This document shows, piece after piece, positions 54,900-62,985 of a DNA stretch of 64,000 bases. Made by a program: the position numbers and the translations under genes. This DNA is from Entomomonas asaccharolytica. GTDB taxonomy: Bacteria > Pseudomonadota > Gammaproteobacteria > Pseudomonadales > Pseudomonadaceae. Each line of letters begins with the position of its first letter. Position 1 is the stretch's first letter. The notes under the pieces are model-generated. The model saw only the letters and a program-made list of their open reading frames with translations. It was not told the DNA's origin and searched no databases. Location: the NCBI RefSeq assembly GCF_016653615.1, contig NZ_CP067393.1, forward strand, positions 1,813,673 through 1,877,672, written 5' to 3'.

Positions 54900-57800
54900 C
54901 TAGAAATGGTAGTTTACATTAATTTGAGCTTGATAGGCGTTATACTGATTTTCACCCCATACACCACCTACTTCACCAGATAGACTCCATTTATTATTGA
55001 TATTTCCCTGTACACCTATCTTAGCTTCATAACGATTACGGGGTAACCCATCATGTTCATTCTCACCATTAAATTTTAATTGGTTTCTAGCTGTTGAGTG
55101 TATCCAGTTAGCCTCTAAAAAGGGTTCCAACATAGATTTTTGTATACCACGACCATGTAAGCGTATACCAGTACGACTCACTAAACCACTGGCCTTATTA
55201 GCAGTAACGATTAAACCATTCTTATCATGTTGATTATCAGCATCATATAAATTATAAATAAATTGTTGTTGTGGCGTGATTAACCATTCATATTGTTTAT
55301 TATTTGAAATAGGTAAACCATAACCCACTTCAATAGAGCTACTCCAAACATTACTATTATAATGTTGTGTTGCTAGCTGTCCTTTGCCTTCAACTTTATT
55401 ACGAAACCAATTCATCTCAGTCCATGTATCAATATACAGTCCCGTTTGAGTATCCCTATTGGCAAAATAGGTAGCATAACCGCCAGCATTATAGCCTTTC
55501 ACCTTACCTTCAGCTTTCGTGCGAGTAGTTCTAGAGGTACTGGTATTTTTATGATCACCATACCCCGCCATAACGCCTAAATGTAAATAACCTTTTTCTA
55601 ATTTTAAAACAGCTAAATCTCCACCCATCTGTGCCATATAGGTACGAGAACGATTGCTTAAAGCATTACTAGCACTACGATGCCCTTCATGTGTCATCTT
55701 AGTACGAAACCATAAAAAGTTTTGCTCAGCATCATCACTTGCACCATTATTTGTAGTCAATCTGTCAAACAGTGACATTTTGAACATTTCTGTCGCAGCC
55801 GTTTGATTACTTAGATAAGCGCCTATTGATGGGTTTAGGTTGTAATAACTCTCAGTCCATCCCGCTTTAGCCTTATTACTTAAATACCAACTATAATTAG
55901 TAGGATCATCTTCAGGTTGACTTAAAATATACTCATATCTGCCTGCCAATACTGGACTATTCAATACAAATGCATCGCTTGAGCTGATACCATTCACCTC
56001 AACAATCTTAATACCATGATCTGGGTTAGTAATAAGCGCATTAATACTATCCTGAGTAGGACGTATAGTCACCAACGTTGCACCACCTGCACCTGTTGAG
56101 ATATCACCATTAACAATTAATTGATCACTTTTACCATCAACCCTATCATCTTTACCTATTAAGGTATTAACAATTAACTGACCGCCCTCAGATACATAAT
56201 TACCATTGATAGTGAGCGTATTACCAATATAATTACTATGTACGGCTGTATTAGCTCTCGCTGAACTATTAGTAGTTAGGTCTATAATACCAGCATTATT
56301 AAAAGTACCTACTTGGATAACTGCATTGGTTGTTGTATTGATATTACTGCCAATAAAGTTTTTATCACCAAATGCAACTATGCCTCTATTATTAAATACA
56401 CCTTTACCATCAGTACCTATTGTGGAAGTAGATATGCCTTTAGCGTTACCATCAGCACCAAAATCTTGTAGTGAAAATAAGCCATCTTGCTCATTATTCA
56501 CTGTTACATTACCACCCTTTAACGTTACATAACCTATAATTTTCCCCATATTTAAAATATCGGTAGAATTTCTAGTAGCATCACCATTAGTAATTACAGC
56601 AAGGTCATTATCTGAGGTAATAGTACCTCCAATATTATTAACTGTTATATTACCTGTTGAGCTAGTTAAATTAATACCTGCACCGTTACTACCTGTTCCA
56701 CCCTGTATAGTAGTATCACCAACTAATGAAACAACATTGTCTCCTACCGTACTCACTGCATGAATCGCTACACCATCTGTTGAATTGGCTCTCACCAATT
56801 TAGTATCTATAATGCTCACAGATGCGCCACTATTATTAACAGATGCAACATCAATAGCTATAGCTTTGCCTTCTATTGAGCTAGCTATAACCTCCTCTAC
56901 CTCCCAAACTACCACAGCAGCTGAACCATCACCGAGATTAATTGTTTTTGCAGCAATAGCTGTGGCATTACCTTTTGTAGAAGTAGCAGAAATCACATTT
57001 GCGTTCATGACACTAACCATAGCTGAACTGCTCTTTGCCCCATTAGCTGAGATAGTGGTAGTCTCACTCTCACCAGAAACTTTTAATTGGTCAGCGTAAC
57101 TTACCTGAATCAATGAAGTATTCCCTAGCCCATTGGATTGCGCAAATAATCCTATTAGTTTATTAGCATCAGAATTACCTAGCGATTTTATATTTAATGA
57201 AGAACGTTCTGCTTTATTAATATCACCAAACAAAATAGAAGATGCGCCCGTATTGGTTACTACTGAAGAAACACCTACCGCTTTGTCTGAATCAATATTG
57301 ATACTTCCTCTTACATTAACCATAGAAATAGCACCCATTGTGGTAGAGTCTATGCCTATATTCGATGACAGATTTGATGCACTTGAGCCAGTAATAGAAA
57401 TATTCCCTGTATAATCAATGACAGTAGTTCCCTGTGTATTACTATTATTTGCTTTAATACCAACAGTATTACCCCCACTGATATTAACATCACCTACGGT
57501 TTTTATTTGAATATTACCTGTAGCACCACCTTTATTATCCGCAATAATAGCAACACTATTATCACCAAACATATCAATACTCTTTGTAATAGCAGTAATA
57601 TAATTACTGCCACCACCAGTATTAATACTATAAATTCCAGCCGAAAGTGCTGATAAATACGCTGAGTTTGAACCTACATTAACACGAATACTATTCTGTT
57701 CATCATTGTAAATAATGGATCCTCTCTCTTTATTCGCAGTCGTTAAAGAAATACCTTTTGAACCACTTCCGCCATTAACAATAGCGCCTGCTGTATCTTG

Positions 57801-58550
57801 ACCTATAGTAATTTTACCGGATGCTTGTATGGCAGGTGTGTCAATACTATCTACACCTGTTGCATTAACACTAATACCAACATTAGATAAGCCATTCGTT
57901 GTAATATTACCTGTAGAAGTAACATTTGCAGTTGCAGCCATTGCACTAATTAGTATTCCAAAATCACCATTTAAAGTAAGGTTTCCTTTATTAACAATCA
58001 AAGCATTATCTTTTGCAGAAATACCAGCCGCTATTGATCCTCTGCCTGTAACAGTAATATCACTATCTTGTGTTAAATTAAGCTCGCCACTACCACCTCT
58101 ATTCTCTATCCATACTGCTTGAGGAAAAGATGAGGTATTCGTCAAATTTATAGAAGCACCTGATGTTACTTTAGCTAAAGAGTCAACAGTATCTGTTCTT
58201 ACATAAATACCAGCAATATTAGCAGCAACTGTAGCGGTGATAGAGGTATTTTTATCAACCTCTACTTCAAGGTTACCATAATTATTATTATATTTATCAG
58301 CACCATTAACCCCACCTAAACTAATAGCAGAACCCTTACTCAGGGTAGTACTTCCATTATTAATTTCTGTACCCTTAACTACTAACTTTTTAATATTACC
58401 ATTTTGCACAAGCGCGCCATTAATAGTCCCACCCTCATAAGTAACTGTAGAATTATCAGGGCTTACTGTAATAGTTGGTGACGCAGCATAAATAACAACT
58501 GGAGATGCAGTGAAAAATAAACTAAATAAAAAGAAACTATATTTTTGCAT
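54900..58550 (-). CDS. Autotransporter (type Va) with pertactin-like passenger
   Basis: 1216 residues from ATG 58550 (MQKYSFFLFSLFFTASPVVIYA-AS signal peptide; an in-frame TTG at 58571 would add seven residues). The passenger is a long repetitive stretch of short beta strands rich in Gly/Asn/Ser/Thr/Val, as in beta-helix autotransporters. The translocator is the last 290 or so residues, from 'NFLWFRTKMTHEGHRS' to the terminal 'AQINVNYHF', ending in Phe as outer-membrane barrels do. 'MAQMGGDLAVLKL' and 'HLGVMAGYGDHK' match pertactin-type barrels. No catalytic triad is evident, so adhesion is more likely than proteolysis. It stands alone. Confidence 0.9.
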   Translation of the reverse strand: MQKYSFFLFSLFFTASPVVIYAASPTITVSPDNSTVTYEGGTINGALVQNGNIKKLVVKGTEINNGSTTLSKGSAISLGGVNGADKYNNNYGNLEVEVDKNTSITATVAANIAGIYVRTDTVDSLAKVTSGASINLTNTSSFPQAVWIENRGGSGELNLTQDSDITVTGRGSIAAGISAKDNALIVNKGNLTLNGDFGILISAMAATANVTSTGNITTNGLSNVGISVNATGVDSIDTPAIQASGKITIGQDTAGAIVNGGSGSKGISLTTANKERGSIIYNDEQNSIRVNVGSNSAYLSALSAGIYSINTGGGSNYITAITKSIDMFGDNSVAIIADNKGGATGNIQIKTVGDVNISGGNTVGIKANNSNTQGTTVIDYTGNISITGSSASNLSSNIGIDSTTMGAISMVNVRGSINIDSDKAVGVSSVVTNTGASSILFGDINKAERSSLNIKSLGNSDANKLIGLFAQSNGLGNTSLIQVSYADQLKVSGESETTTISANGAKSSSAMVSVMNANVISATSTKGNATAIAAKTINLGDGSAAVVVWEVEEVIASSIEGKAIAIDVASVNNSGASVSIIDTKLVRANSTDGVAIHAVSTVGDNVVSLVGDTTIQGGTGSNGAGINLTSSTGNITVNNIGGTITSDNDLAVITNGDATRNSTDILNMGKIIGYVTLKGGNVTVNNEQDGLFSLQDFGADGNAKGISTSTIGTDGKGVFNNRGIVAFGDKNFIGSNINTTTNAVIQVGTFNNAGIIDLTTNSSARANTAVHSNYIGNTLTINGNYVSEGGQLIVNTLIGKDDRVDGKSDQLIVNGDISTGAGGATLVTIRPTQDSINALITNPDHGIKIVEVNGISSSDAFVLNSPVLAGRYEYILSQPEDDPTNYSWYLSNKAKAGWTESYYNLNPSIGAYLSNQTAATEMFKMSLFDRLTTNNGASDDAEQNFLWFRTKMTHEGHRSASNALSNRSRTYMAQMGGDLAVLKLEKGYLHLGVMAGYGDHKNTSTSRTTRTKAEGKVKGYNAGGYATYFANRDTQTGLYIDTWTEMNWFRNKVEGKGQLATQHYNSNVWSSSIEVGYGLPISNNKQYEWLITPQQQFIYNLYDADNQHDKNGLIVTANKASGLVSRTGIRLHGRGIQKSMLEPFLEANWIHSTARNQLKFNGENEHDGLPRNRYEAKIGVQGNINNKWSLSGEVGGVWGENQYNAYQAQINVNYHF

Positions 58551-58826
58551 AAGAAATACAACAACTAACAAAAGGACAACTAGGAATAAAAATTAAAAGG
58601 AAAGAAGATAGTGCAACAACAAGTAAAACAACTACTCTAACTATTATTTAATATCCACCACTAACTAAACATATTACTTTACCAATATCTGATATATTGA
58701 TATTTTAATATCTAATTATCAAAAACGAATAAAAAATTAATAATTCCTACTATTTATTCATAGATTATTCATAATGATACATAACAAAATACACAATTTA
58801 GAAACTCAAGGTTTTCTGTTAATTCA

Positions 58827-59041
58827 TTAATTCTCTAATGTATAGAATATTGTTAGATCAAAATGTAAAAGATCCTCTATATCAAATGGATTATTGATAC
58901 CCTCATTTTTAGAAACTAAATCATCTTTAGGGCCACTCATCTTAATAGCTATAGTAGACATTACACGTTTACCATAATCCAAGGTATTATCATATCTAAT
59001 TGCATTTATTTTTTTACAAATTCATCTTTACTGATCTGCAT
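58827..59041 (-). pseudogene. Small gene broken by a frameshift in an A7 run
   Basis: ATG 59041 opens MQISKDEFVKK and meets TAA just after a run of seven A. With one more A the frame continues as NAIRYDNTLDYGKRVMSTIA... and ends ...FDLTIFYTLEN at TAA 58827, giving 71 residues that look coding throughout. It may be a real mutation, a slippery site, or a sequencing error. I do not recognise the family; position suggests a phage gene. Confidence 0.5.
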
Positions 59042-59082
59042 TATTCGATTAAATATTCATTAATCATGGCAATAATCATGAT

Positions 59083-59283
59083 TTATTCTGCCAATTTATT
59101 AAAGCATCCACTTTGATTAGGACAAAGGTTGAGGTTTTTAATCTTCATTGAAGCGTATTCATAAAGCTCACCATTAGTTGTTGGTTGGTATGCTTTAACT
59201 GTTAAACGCTAACATGCAAATATAACGGGTGGCATTACTTGGATAAACTTTGTTTCTGTTATTATTTGCTTATCAGTACAGCC
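59083..59283 (-). pseudogene. Rz1-like outer-membrane spanin remnant (phage lysis)
   Basis: A reverse frame of 67 codons. After a hydrophobic lead-in (IIILRGC, Cys as the lipid site) it reads CTDKQIITETKFIQVMPPVI-FAC, then an in-frame TAG at 59209-59211, then RLTVKAYQPTTNGELYEYA ... ending CPNQSGCFNKLAE. The order lipobox, proline segment, Cys, 'TNGxL' and a Cys-containing C-terminal helix is that of Rz1-type o-spanins of Pseudomonas phages. The start codon is unclear (upstream of 59283). The stop suggests it is dead. Confidence 0.5.
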
Positions 59284-59402
59284 TCTTAAAATAATAATGT
59301 TAAAAGATATTTTTTTATTTAAAATTCTGTCTGTGACAAAAAGATTACATATTTATTTAGGATGAAAATGTTAACTCCTTAAACAAAAAATGGAGATTAA
59401 TA

Positions 59403-59843
59403 ATGAAGATTGCATTCGCATCCAAAACATCTTATGTTTCATCAACTAATATTCTTGATGAATATGTAGTTGAAGTTCCAATTCCTGCTGAAGTTAAAGC
59501 TGCAAAAGATGTTGGTAAAACAATTTGGTATTTATCAGATGCCTTTTTAGCTAATAGAAGTACTAATGTTAATAACAATAAAATGGTGATGCTAGCATCA
59601 GCTAGTTATCGTTATGGGTTATGGGATATAGGAAATTATATTAGAACCCAAATTTGTGGAGTTCAACAATATTTTGGTCCTCCTCCAACAGTTTTTAACG
59701 GCTATGGTGGAAATCCAGCGATATTTGGCGTTGAACTATTAAAAGAGGATGTAATTTATTTCTCAGCTAGAAAAGTTGATGACTTAGACGAATTAGACCG
59801 CATGGATTTTTATGTCTCAGCACAATTTTTTATCCCTGAATAA
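59403..59843 (+). CDS. Hypothetical protein, 146 residues
   Basis: Begins MKIAFASKTSYVSSTNILDEY. Contains 'VGKTIWYLSDAFLANRSTN', 'YRYGLWDIGNYIRTQICGV' and 'PPTVFNGYGGNPAIFGVELL'. No signal peptide, mixed alpha/beta, Tyr/Asn-rich. I do not recognise it. GGAG 11 nt upstream of ATG 59403 is the ribosome site. A strong terminator follows. It lies inside the prophage remnant but has an intact frame. Confidence 0.65.
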   Translation: MKIAFASKTSYVSSTNILDEYVVEVPIPAEVKAAKDVGKTIWYLSDAFLANRSTNVNNNKMVMLASASYRYGLWDIGNYIRTQICGVQQYFGPPPTVFNGYGGNPAIFGVELLKEDVIYFSARKVDDLDELDRMDFYVSAQFFIPE

Positions 59844-59850
59844 TAAATAA

Positions 59851-59886
59851 TTTTAAAGGAAGTGTATTTTTACACTTCCTTTAAAA
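59851..59886 (+). terminator. Strong terminator after the 146-residue protein gene
   Basis: 16-bp perfect stem TTTTAAAGGAAGTGTA / TACACTTCCTTTAAAA with a 4-nt loop, 8 nt past the stop. Confidence 0.85.
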
Positions 59887-60174
59887 TAATCCAATAGGTA
59901 ATTTCTGACTAACCCAATTAGAAATAGTTTGGCTTTCATGTTTTTTGGTTTTGAACTCTTGGTCTCACTTAGTAGCTTCTTTCTCTGGCTTGGTTCGTTT
60001 GGTTTCCAATTAAGTAATATAAACTCTGTTCAAGTGAGCTTAGCTATCTAGTAGATCAATTGACCACTTTGATTGATATTAGCTTTATCTAGCTTAACTA
60101 ATGCCTAAAACTTTTACTCATACCCTACTCCTACTAAATCATTTTAACTAATAAAGTGTTTATATGCCTATGTT

Positions 60175-60402
60175 ATGAGGTTAATTATAGCTCGTAATAA
60201 AGCACTATCTTTAACAATCCGTTATAAAGATACACATAAAGCCTATATTCCTGGCGTAAAAGCTAGAAGATACAACAAACCTAAAGCTGCTCCACTCCCT
60301 GCCTATACTGATAAAGCCTTTTGTTTAAAACATTTGTGGCTTGCGGGTTGGAATGACACTGATATTGAATTATTTAATAAACCCAATAAGGGCATTGAAT
60401 GA
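60175..60402 (+). CDS. Small hypothetical protein of the element
   Basis: 75 residues, basic: 'RLIIARNKALSLTIRYKDTH', 'GVKARRYNKPKAAPLPAY', then 'FCLKHLWLAGWNDTDIELF'. No family is recognised. The ATG has no strong ribosome site. Its stop overlaps the ATG of the next short frame (ATGA at 60399-60402), typical of phage operons. Confidence 0.5.
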   Translation: MRLIIARNKALSLTIRYKDTHKAYIPGVKARRYNKPKAAPLPAYTDKAFCLKHLWLAGWNDTDIELFNKPNKGIE

Positions 60403-60521
60403 TTATGATGAAAGTTAGTATAGATCATTCAGCTTGCTTAGGTAATAAATATATTCTTAGGGTAATTAGTGAAAACCTAAAAAATCATTCAAATGATCCT
60501 ATTAACCATCATGTTCTATAA
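60399..60521 (+). CDS. Very short hypothetical protein, 40 residues
   Basis: MIMMKVSIDHSACLGNKYIL... ending NDPINHHVL. It overlaps the previous gene by ATGA, so translation would be coupled. It may be a truncated remnant of a longer phage protein. No homologue is recognised. Confidence 0.35.
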   Translation: MIMMKVSIDHSACLGNKYILRVISENLKNHSNDPINHHVL

Positions 60522-60522
60522 A

Positions 60523-60630
60523 ATGTTTGATAGAGGTATAAACTCAGATGAATAATTTATAAAAGCCATTTCTTTATTAAAACAGGTTCTAGGCACTGAG
60601 TTAGAGGTTATAGAGGAGCTTATTCGATGA
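60523..60630 (+). pseudogene. Short broken phage-type frame
   Basis: From ATG 60523: MFDRGINSDE, stop TAA, then in the same frame FIKAISLLKQVLGTELEVIEELIR to TGA 60630. It looks like a 35-residue helical protein with one nonsense change. Its end overlaps the next ATG (ATGA at 60627-60630). Confidence 0.35.
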
Positions 60631-60737
60631 TAATTGAAGAAGGTGTGAAGATATTTGTATTTGTTATTGTACATAACAAACACACAGATAGTTTTTACAT
60701 ACTCCCAAAACTGAATATAAAAGAAAAAATATTTTAA
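60627..60737 (+). CDS. Very short hypothetical protein, 36 residues
   Basis: MIIEEGVKIFVFVIVHNKHT... ending NIKEKIF. It begins in an ATGA overlap with the preceding broken frame. One hydrophobic stretch (VKIFVFVIV). It may be a remnant only. Confidence 0.3.
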   Translation: MIIEEGVKIFVFVIVHNKHTDSFYILPKLNIKEKIF

Positions 60738-60823
60738 ATTTATGTATTAAGCAAGAAGAAACAGCAATAAAAAATAGCTAAGCTAGTAAATCAAGATAAT
60801 AGCACTAACTGAGAGGAATAATC

Positions 60824-60901
60824 ATGAAAAGATATTATTTAATTACCGTAACTCTATTAATTTGTAATTTAGTTACTAGCTGTGCTCTTTATTACAGATA
60901 A
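60824..60901 (+). CDS. Tiny lipoprotein-like peptide, 25 residues
   Basis: MKRYYLITVTLLICNLVTSCALYYR. A complete lipoprotein signal with Cys20 and almost no mature part. A strong ribosome site GAGAGGAA is at 60811-60818. Its stop overlaps the AAGGAGAA ribosome site of the next lipoprotein gene. Tiny lipoproteins of this sort occur in phage lysis cassettes and in entericidin-like genes; which one this is cannot be told. Confidence 0.5.
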   Translation: MKRYYLITVTLLICNLVTSCALYYR

Positions 60902-60910
60902 GGAGAACTT

Positions 60911-61102
60911 ATGCTTAGATTATTTATAACGTTCAGCCTGTTAGTTTTAACAGGCTGTATTACTGTGTATGAATGCGAGGGAGAACATAAGGAAACTTAT
61001 AATAATATCTCTCCCACTACACAGCAATCTACTACAACTAATCGAGCTGATCAAACTTTAGAAAATGGTGGTCAAGATGAGCCAAGTATTAACCCAATCT
61101 GA
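60911..61102 (+). CDS. Small lipoprotein, 63 residues
   Basis: MLRLFITFSLLVLTGCITVY: lipobox LTGC with Cys16. The mature part is polar, Thr/Gln/Asn-rich and likely unstructured. AAGGAGAA (60900-60907) precedes the ATG. It overlaps the DUF4224 gene. Accessory gene of the element; function unknown. Confidence 0.55.
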   Translation: MLRLFITFSLLVLTGCITVYECEGEHKETYNNISPTTQQSTTTNRADQTLENGGQDEPSINPI

Positions 61103-61268
61103 GATAAGAGACTTAACCCTTTATAAACATAAGGGCAAGCAGATCGAAACGCTTTTAAAGATGGGAATTCCCTTTTATATCCATCCTGAAAAAGGCAAAC
61201 CCATTGTTACTACCGTAGCAGCCAATCAATATAAACAAAGTAATGATCCTGAAGGAGAGCCAAATTGA
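61077..61268 (+). CDS. DUF4224-type protein (integrase partner)
   Basis: 63 residues from ATG 61077 (an in-frame ATG at 61065 would add four). 'LTQSEIRDLTLYKHKGKQIETLLKMGIPFYIHPEKGKPIV' in parts (TQSEIRDLTLYKHKGKQ, LLKMGIPFYI, GKPIV) matches DUF4224, small DNA-binding-like proteins coded just before tyrosine integrases in Pseudomonas-type prophages, probably excisionase-like. The stop overlaps the TTG that opens the integrase remnant. Confidence 0.7.
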   Translation: MSQVLTQSEIRDLTLYKHKGKQIETLLKMGIPFYIHPEKGKPIVTTVAANQYKQSNDPEGEPN

Positions 61269-61696
61269 TACGGTTAAAACCTTTTGCTCAAAATGTTAGG
61301 TGGAAAAATGGCGCTTGGCGTTATAAAGTTCCAAAGTGGTTGACAGTAGAACAAAAACAAGAATTATTCGAAGGTAAACAAGAAATTACATTGGGAAAAA
61401 ACTAGGCAGAAGCATTACTGGTTAATGCAAAAATAATTAATAAACTGTCAGAAAAAGAGAATCAACCTATAAATCAAGAACTTCCTATAATAATCGCTGA
61501 TTTAATTCATAAATATTTAGCTGTATTCGTTCCTAACAAGGGAAAAACAACACGAGAAAACAACTTAGCCTCAATTGAGATAATCAAAAAAGTATTTGTC
61601 AACGTTAGAGTAAAAGGCTTTAAATCAGCATGGGTTTTTAGATACCGTGACGAAACACAGAAAAATATGCTTCTGATAGAAGAAAACCTGAATTAG
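61265..61696 (+). pseudogene. Truncated tyrosine integrase remnant
   Basis: A frame from TTG 61265 (overlapping the DUF4224 stop) reads LIRLKPFAQNVRWKNGAWRY, KVPKWLTVEQKQEL, GKQEITLGKN, then TAG at 61403-61405, AEALLVNAKIINKLSEKE, LIHKYLAVFVPNKGKTTREN and ends ELEN-type residues at TAG 61694. The first part resembles the N-terminal arm-binding region of phage integrases, with 'GKxxAEA' before the core-binding helices. The catalytic domain (R-HxxR-Y) is missing, so it is dead. Residues after about 120 (KSAWVFRYRDETQKN) may come from a fused, later piece. Confidence 0.6.
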
Positions 61697-61737
61697 CCGA
61701 TTAGCGTAAAATGAGAGCAACTTTTTTTTATGCTGCG

Positions 61738-61765
61738 TGGGACAAGGCTTATTTTGTGGGATAAA
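61738..61765 (-). repeat. Two-part motif shared with the tRNA-Arg flank, candidate integrase site (copy 2)
   Basis: On the reverse strand, TTTATCCCACAAA (61765-61753), 7 nt, TTGTCCCA (61745-61738): the same two blocks and spacing as at 6637-6664. It starts 37 nt past the tRNA-Lys 3' end. Confidence 0.5.
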
Positions 61766-61798
61766 AAAAGGCTTACAGATTTTTCTATAAGCCTTTTT
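61765..61798 (-). terminator. Terminator of the tRNA-Asn-Pro-Lys unit
   Basis: Stem AAAAAGGCTTA / TAAGCCTTTTT (12-nt loop with further pairing), reverse-strand tail TTTTTTT, just after tRNA-Lys. Confidence 0.85.
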
Positions 61799-61801
61799 AT
61801 A

Positions 61802-61877
61802 TGGTGGGTCGTATAGGATTCGAACCTATGACCAATTGGTTAAAAGCCAACTGCTCTACCGACTGAGCTAACGACCC
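61802..61877 (-). tRNA. tRNA-Lys(UUU)
   Basis: 76 nt, acceptor GGGTCGT / ACGACCC, encoded CCA, anticodon loop CTTTTAA (UUU). Last of the three-tRNA unit. Its 3' end faces the integrase remnant, so it is the likely attachment gene of the element. Confidence 0.97.
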
Positions 61878-61892
61878 AAATCAGTTTTGATT

Positions 61893-61968
61893 TGGTCGGA
61901 GTAGAGAGACTCGAACTCCCGACATCCTGCTCCCAAAGCAGGCGCGCTACCAACTGCGCTATACTCCG
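61893..61968 (-). tRNA. tRNA-Pro(UGG)
   Basis: 76 nt, acceptor CGGAGTA / TACTCCG, encoded CCA, anticodon loop TTTGGGA (UGG). Middle of the unit. Confidence 0.97.
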
Positions 61969-61975
61969 TTAAATT

Positions 61976-62051
61976 TGGCTCCGCGACCTGGGCTCGAACC
62001 AGGGACCCAATGATTAACAGTCATTTGCTCTGCCGACTGAGCTATCGCGGA
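61976..62051 (-). tRNA. tRNA-Asn(GUU)
   Basis: 76 nt, acceptor TCCGCGA / TCGCGGA, discriminator G, encoded CCA, anticodon loop CTGTTAA (GUU). First of the unit, only 7 bp before tRNA-Pro. Confidence 0.97.
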
Positions 62052-62107
62052 ATCACTTAAACTTACCCTAGAAAGGTTGTTTTATGTTGCCTCTCAAGGT
62101 GGGCGCC

Positions 62108-62135
62108 ATTTTACGGATTTTTAAAAATGTGTCAA
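62108..62135 (-). promoter_or_regulatory. Promoter of the tRNA-Asn-Pro-Lys unit
   Basis: On the reverse strand, -35 TTGACA (62135-62130), 16-nt spacer, -10 TAAAAT (62113-62108), followed by GGCGCCC. A G+C-rich segment right after the -10 box is typical of stable-RNA promoters under stringent control. Confidence 0.7.
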
Positions 62136-62223
62136 CTGTTTTTTTGTTTAAATATAAAGTTTTTTAAAAATCCTGCGACTTGCTATACTCTACTTTTATT
62201 ATAACCCTATTTGAGAAATAGTT

Positions 62224-62841
62224 GTGACGCGTATTAAAATCTGTGGTATCACTCGTATAGAAGATGCATTAGCGGCTGTTAAAGCAGGTGCGGACGCGAT
62301 AGGCTTAGTATTTTTTGCTGCTAGTCCTCGAGCTATAACCTTAGATCAAGCGTCACAAATCTGTGCGGCTTTACCTCCCTTTATAACTACAGTAGGTTTA
62401 TTTGTTAATGCTTCCTATGAAGAAGTATCTACCATATCCAGCAAACTTTCTTTAGGCTTACTACAATTTCATGGCGACGAATCACCTGAATACTGTGAAC
62501 AATTTAAGCAACCGTGGATAAAAGCATTAAGGGTACAACCAACTACCAATATTGTAGCAATCATGCAACCTTATAATAAAGCACAGGGTATTTTATTGGA
62601 TAGTTATGTGGCAGGGATACAAGGTGGAACTGGCACTACTTTTGATTGGTCACTAATCCCACAGCAAACTGATAAACCTATTATACTCGCAGGTGGTTTA
62701 ACTGTAGAAAACGTTCAACAAGCTATACAAATAGCCAAACCTTATGCAGTGGATGTCAGTGGTGGTGTTGAAGTAACAAAAGGTATTAAAGATCACAATA
62801 AAATGAAAGCCTTTATTAACAAGGTAAGAAGCAGTTTATAA
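62224..62841 (+). CDS. trpF: Phosphoribosylanthranilate isomerase
   Basis: Isomerises phosphoribosylanthranilate in tryptophan synthesis; (beta/alpha)8 barrel of 205 residues. It starts at GTG 62224: the catalytic-Cys segment RIKICGITR is residues 3-11, and '[12 protein letters not shown]', 'LLQFHGDES', '[10 protein letters not shown]' and 'VDVSGGVE' (phosphate site) follow in order. A TATACT box at 62184-62189 may be the promoter. As in Pseudomonas it is followed by accD and folC. Confidence 0.96.
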   Translation: MTRIKICGITRIEDALAAVKAGADAIGLVFFAASPRAITLDQASQICAALPPFITTVGLFVNASYEEVSTISSKLSLGLLQFHGDESPEYCEQFKQPWIKALRVQPTTNIVAIMQPYNKAQGILLDSYVAGIQGGTGTTFDWSLIPQQTDKPIILAGGLTVENVQQAIQIAKPYAVDVSGGVEVTKGIKDHNKMKAFINKVRSSL

Positions 62842-62985
62842 TGATTTAATTAAAGATTTATAACAGAAATAAATAACTTTTTTAACTAATTCAGGGTAAA
62901 ATAGCACTTTTATAAATATTAGGTGTACTGTTTTATAAAATAGTTCTCCTACCGCTTATACCCATAACGAGAGGAATAAATAAGC

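Larger units (their letters stand above)
58827..61696. mobile_element. Decayed prophage or integrative element next to tRNA-Lys
   Basis: A run of small, often broken genes between the autotransporter and the tRNA cluster. It holds a frameshifted small gene, an Rz1-like spanin with an in-frame stop, small unknown genes, two short lipoproteins, a DUF4224 protein and an integrase fragment with a stop. The DUF4224-integrase pair beside a tRNA 3' end is the usual boundary of a tyrosine-integrase element. A weak reverse frame at 59881-60009 (LETKRTKPEKEATK, stop, then ...ISNWVSQKLPIGLF) may be another remnant. The left boundary and the second attachment site are not seen. Confidence 0.7.

Noticed and set aside
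56326-58122. Several long open frames on the forward strand opposite the autotransporter
   Set aside because: They mirror its repetitive codons, lack ribosome sites and have unlikely Leu/Pro/Ile-rich products.
54900-58550. Autotransporter protease (SPATE or subtilase type)
   Set aside because: No GDSGS-type or subtilase catalytic motif is visible in the passenger; it is a repeat-rich beta-helix type.
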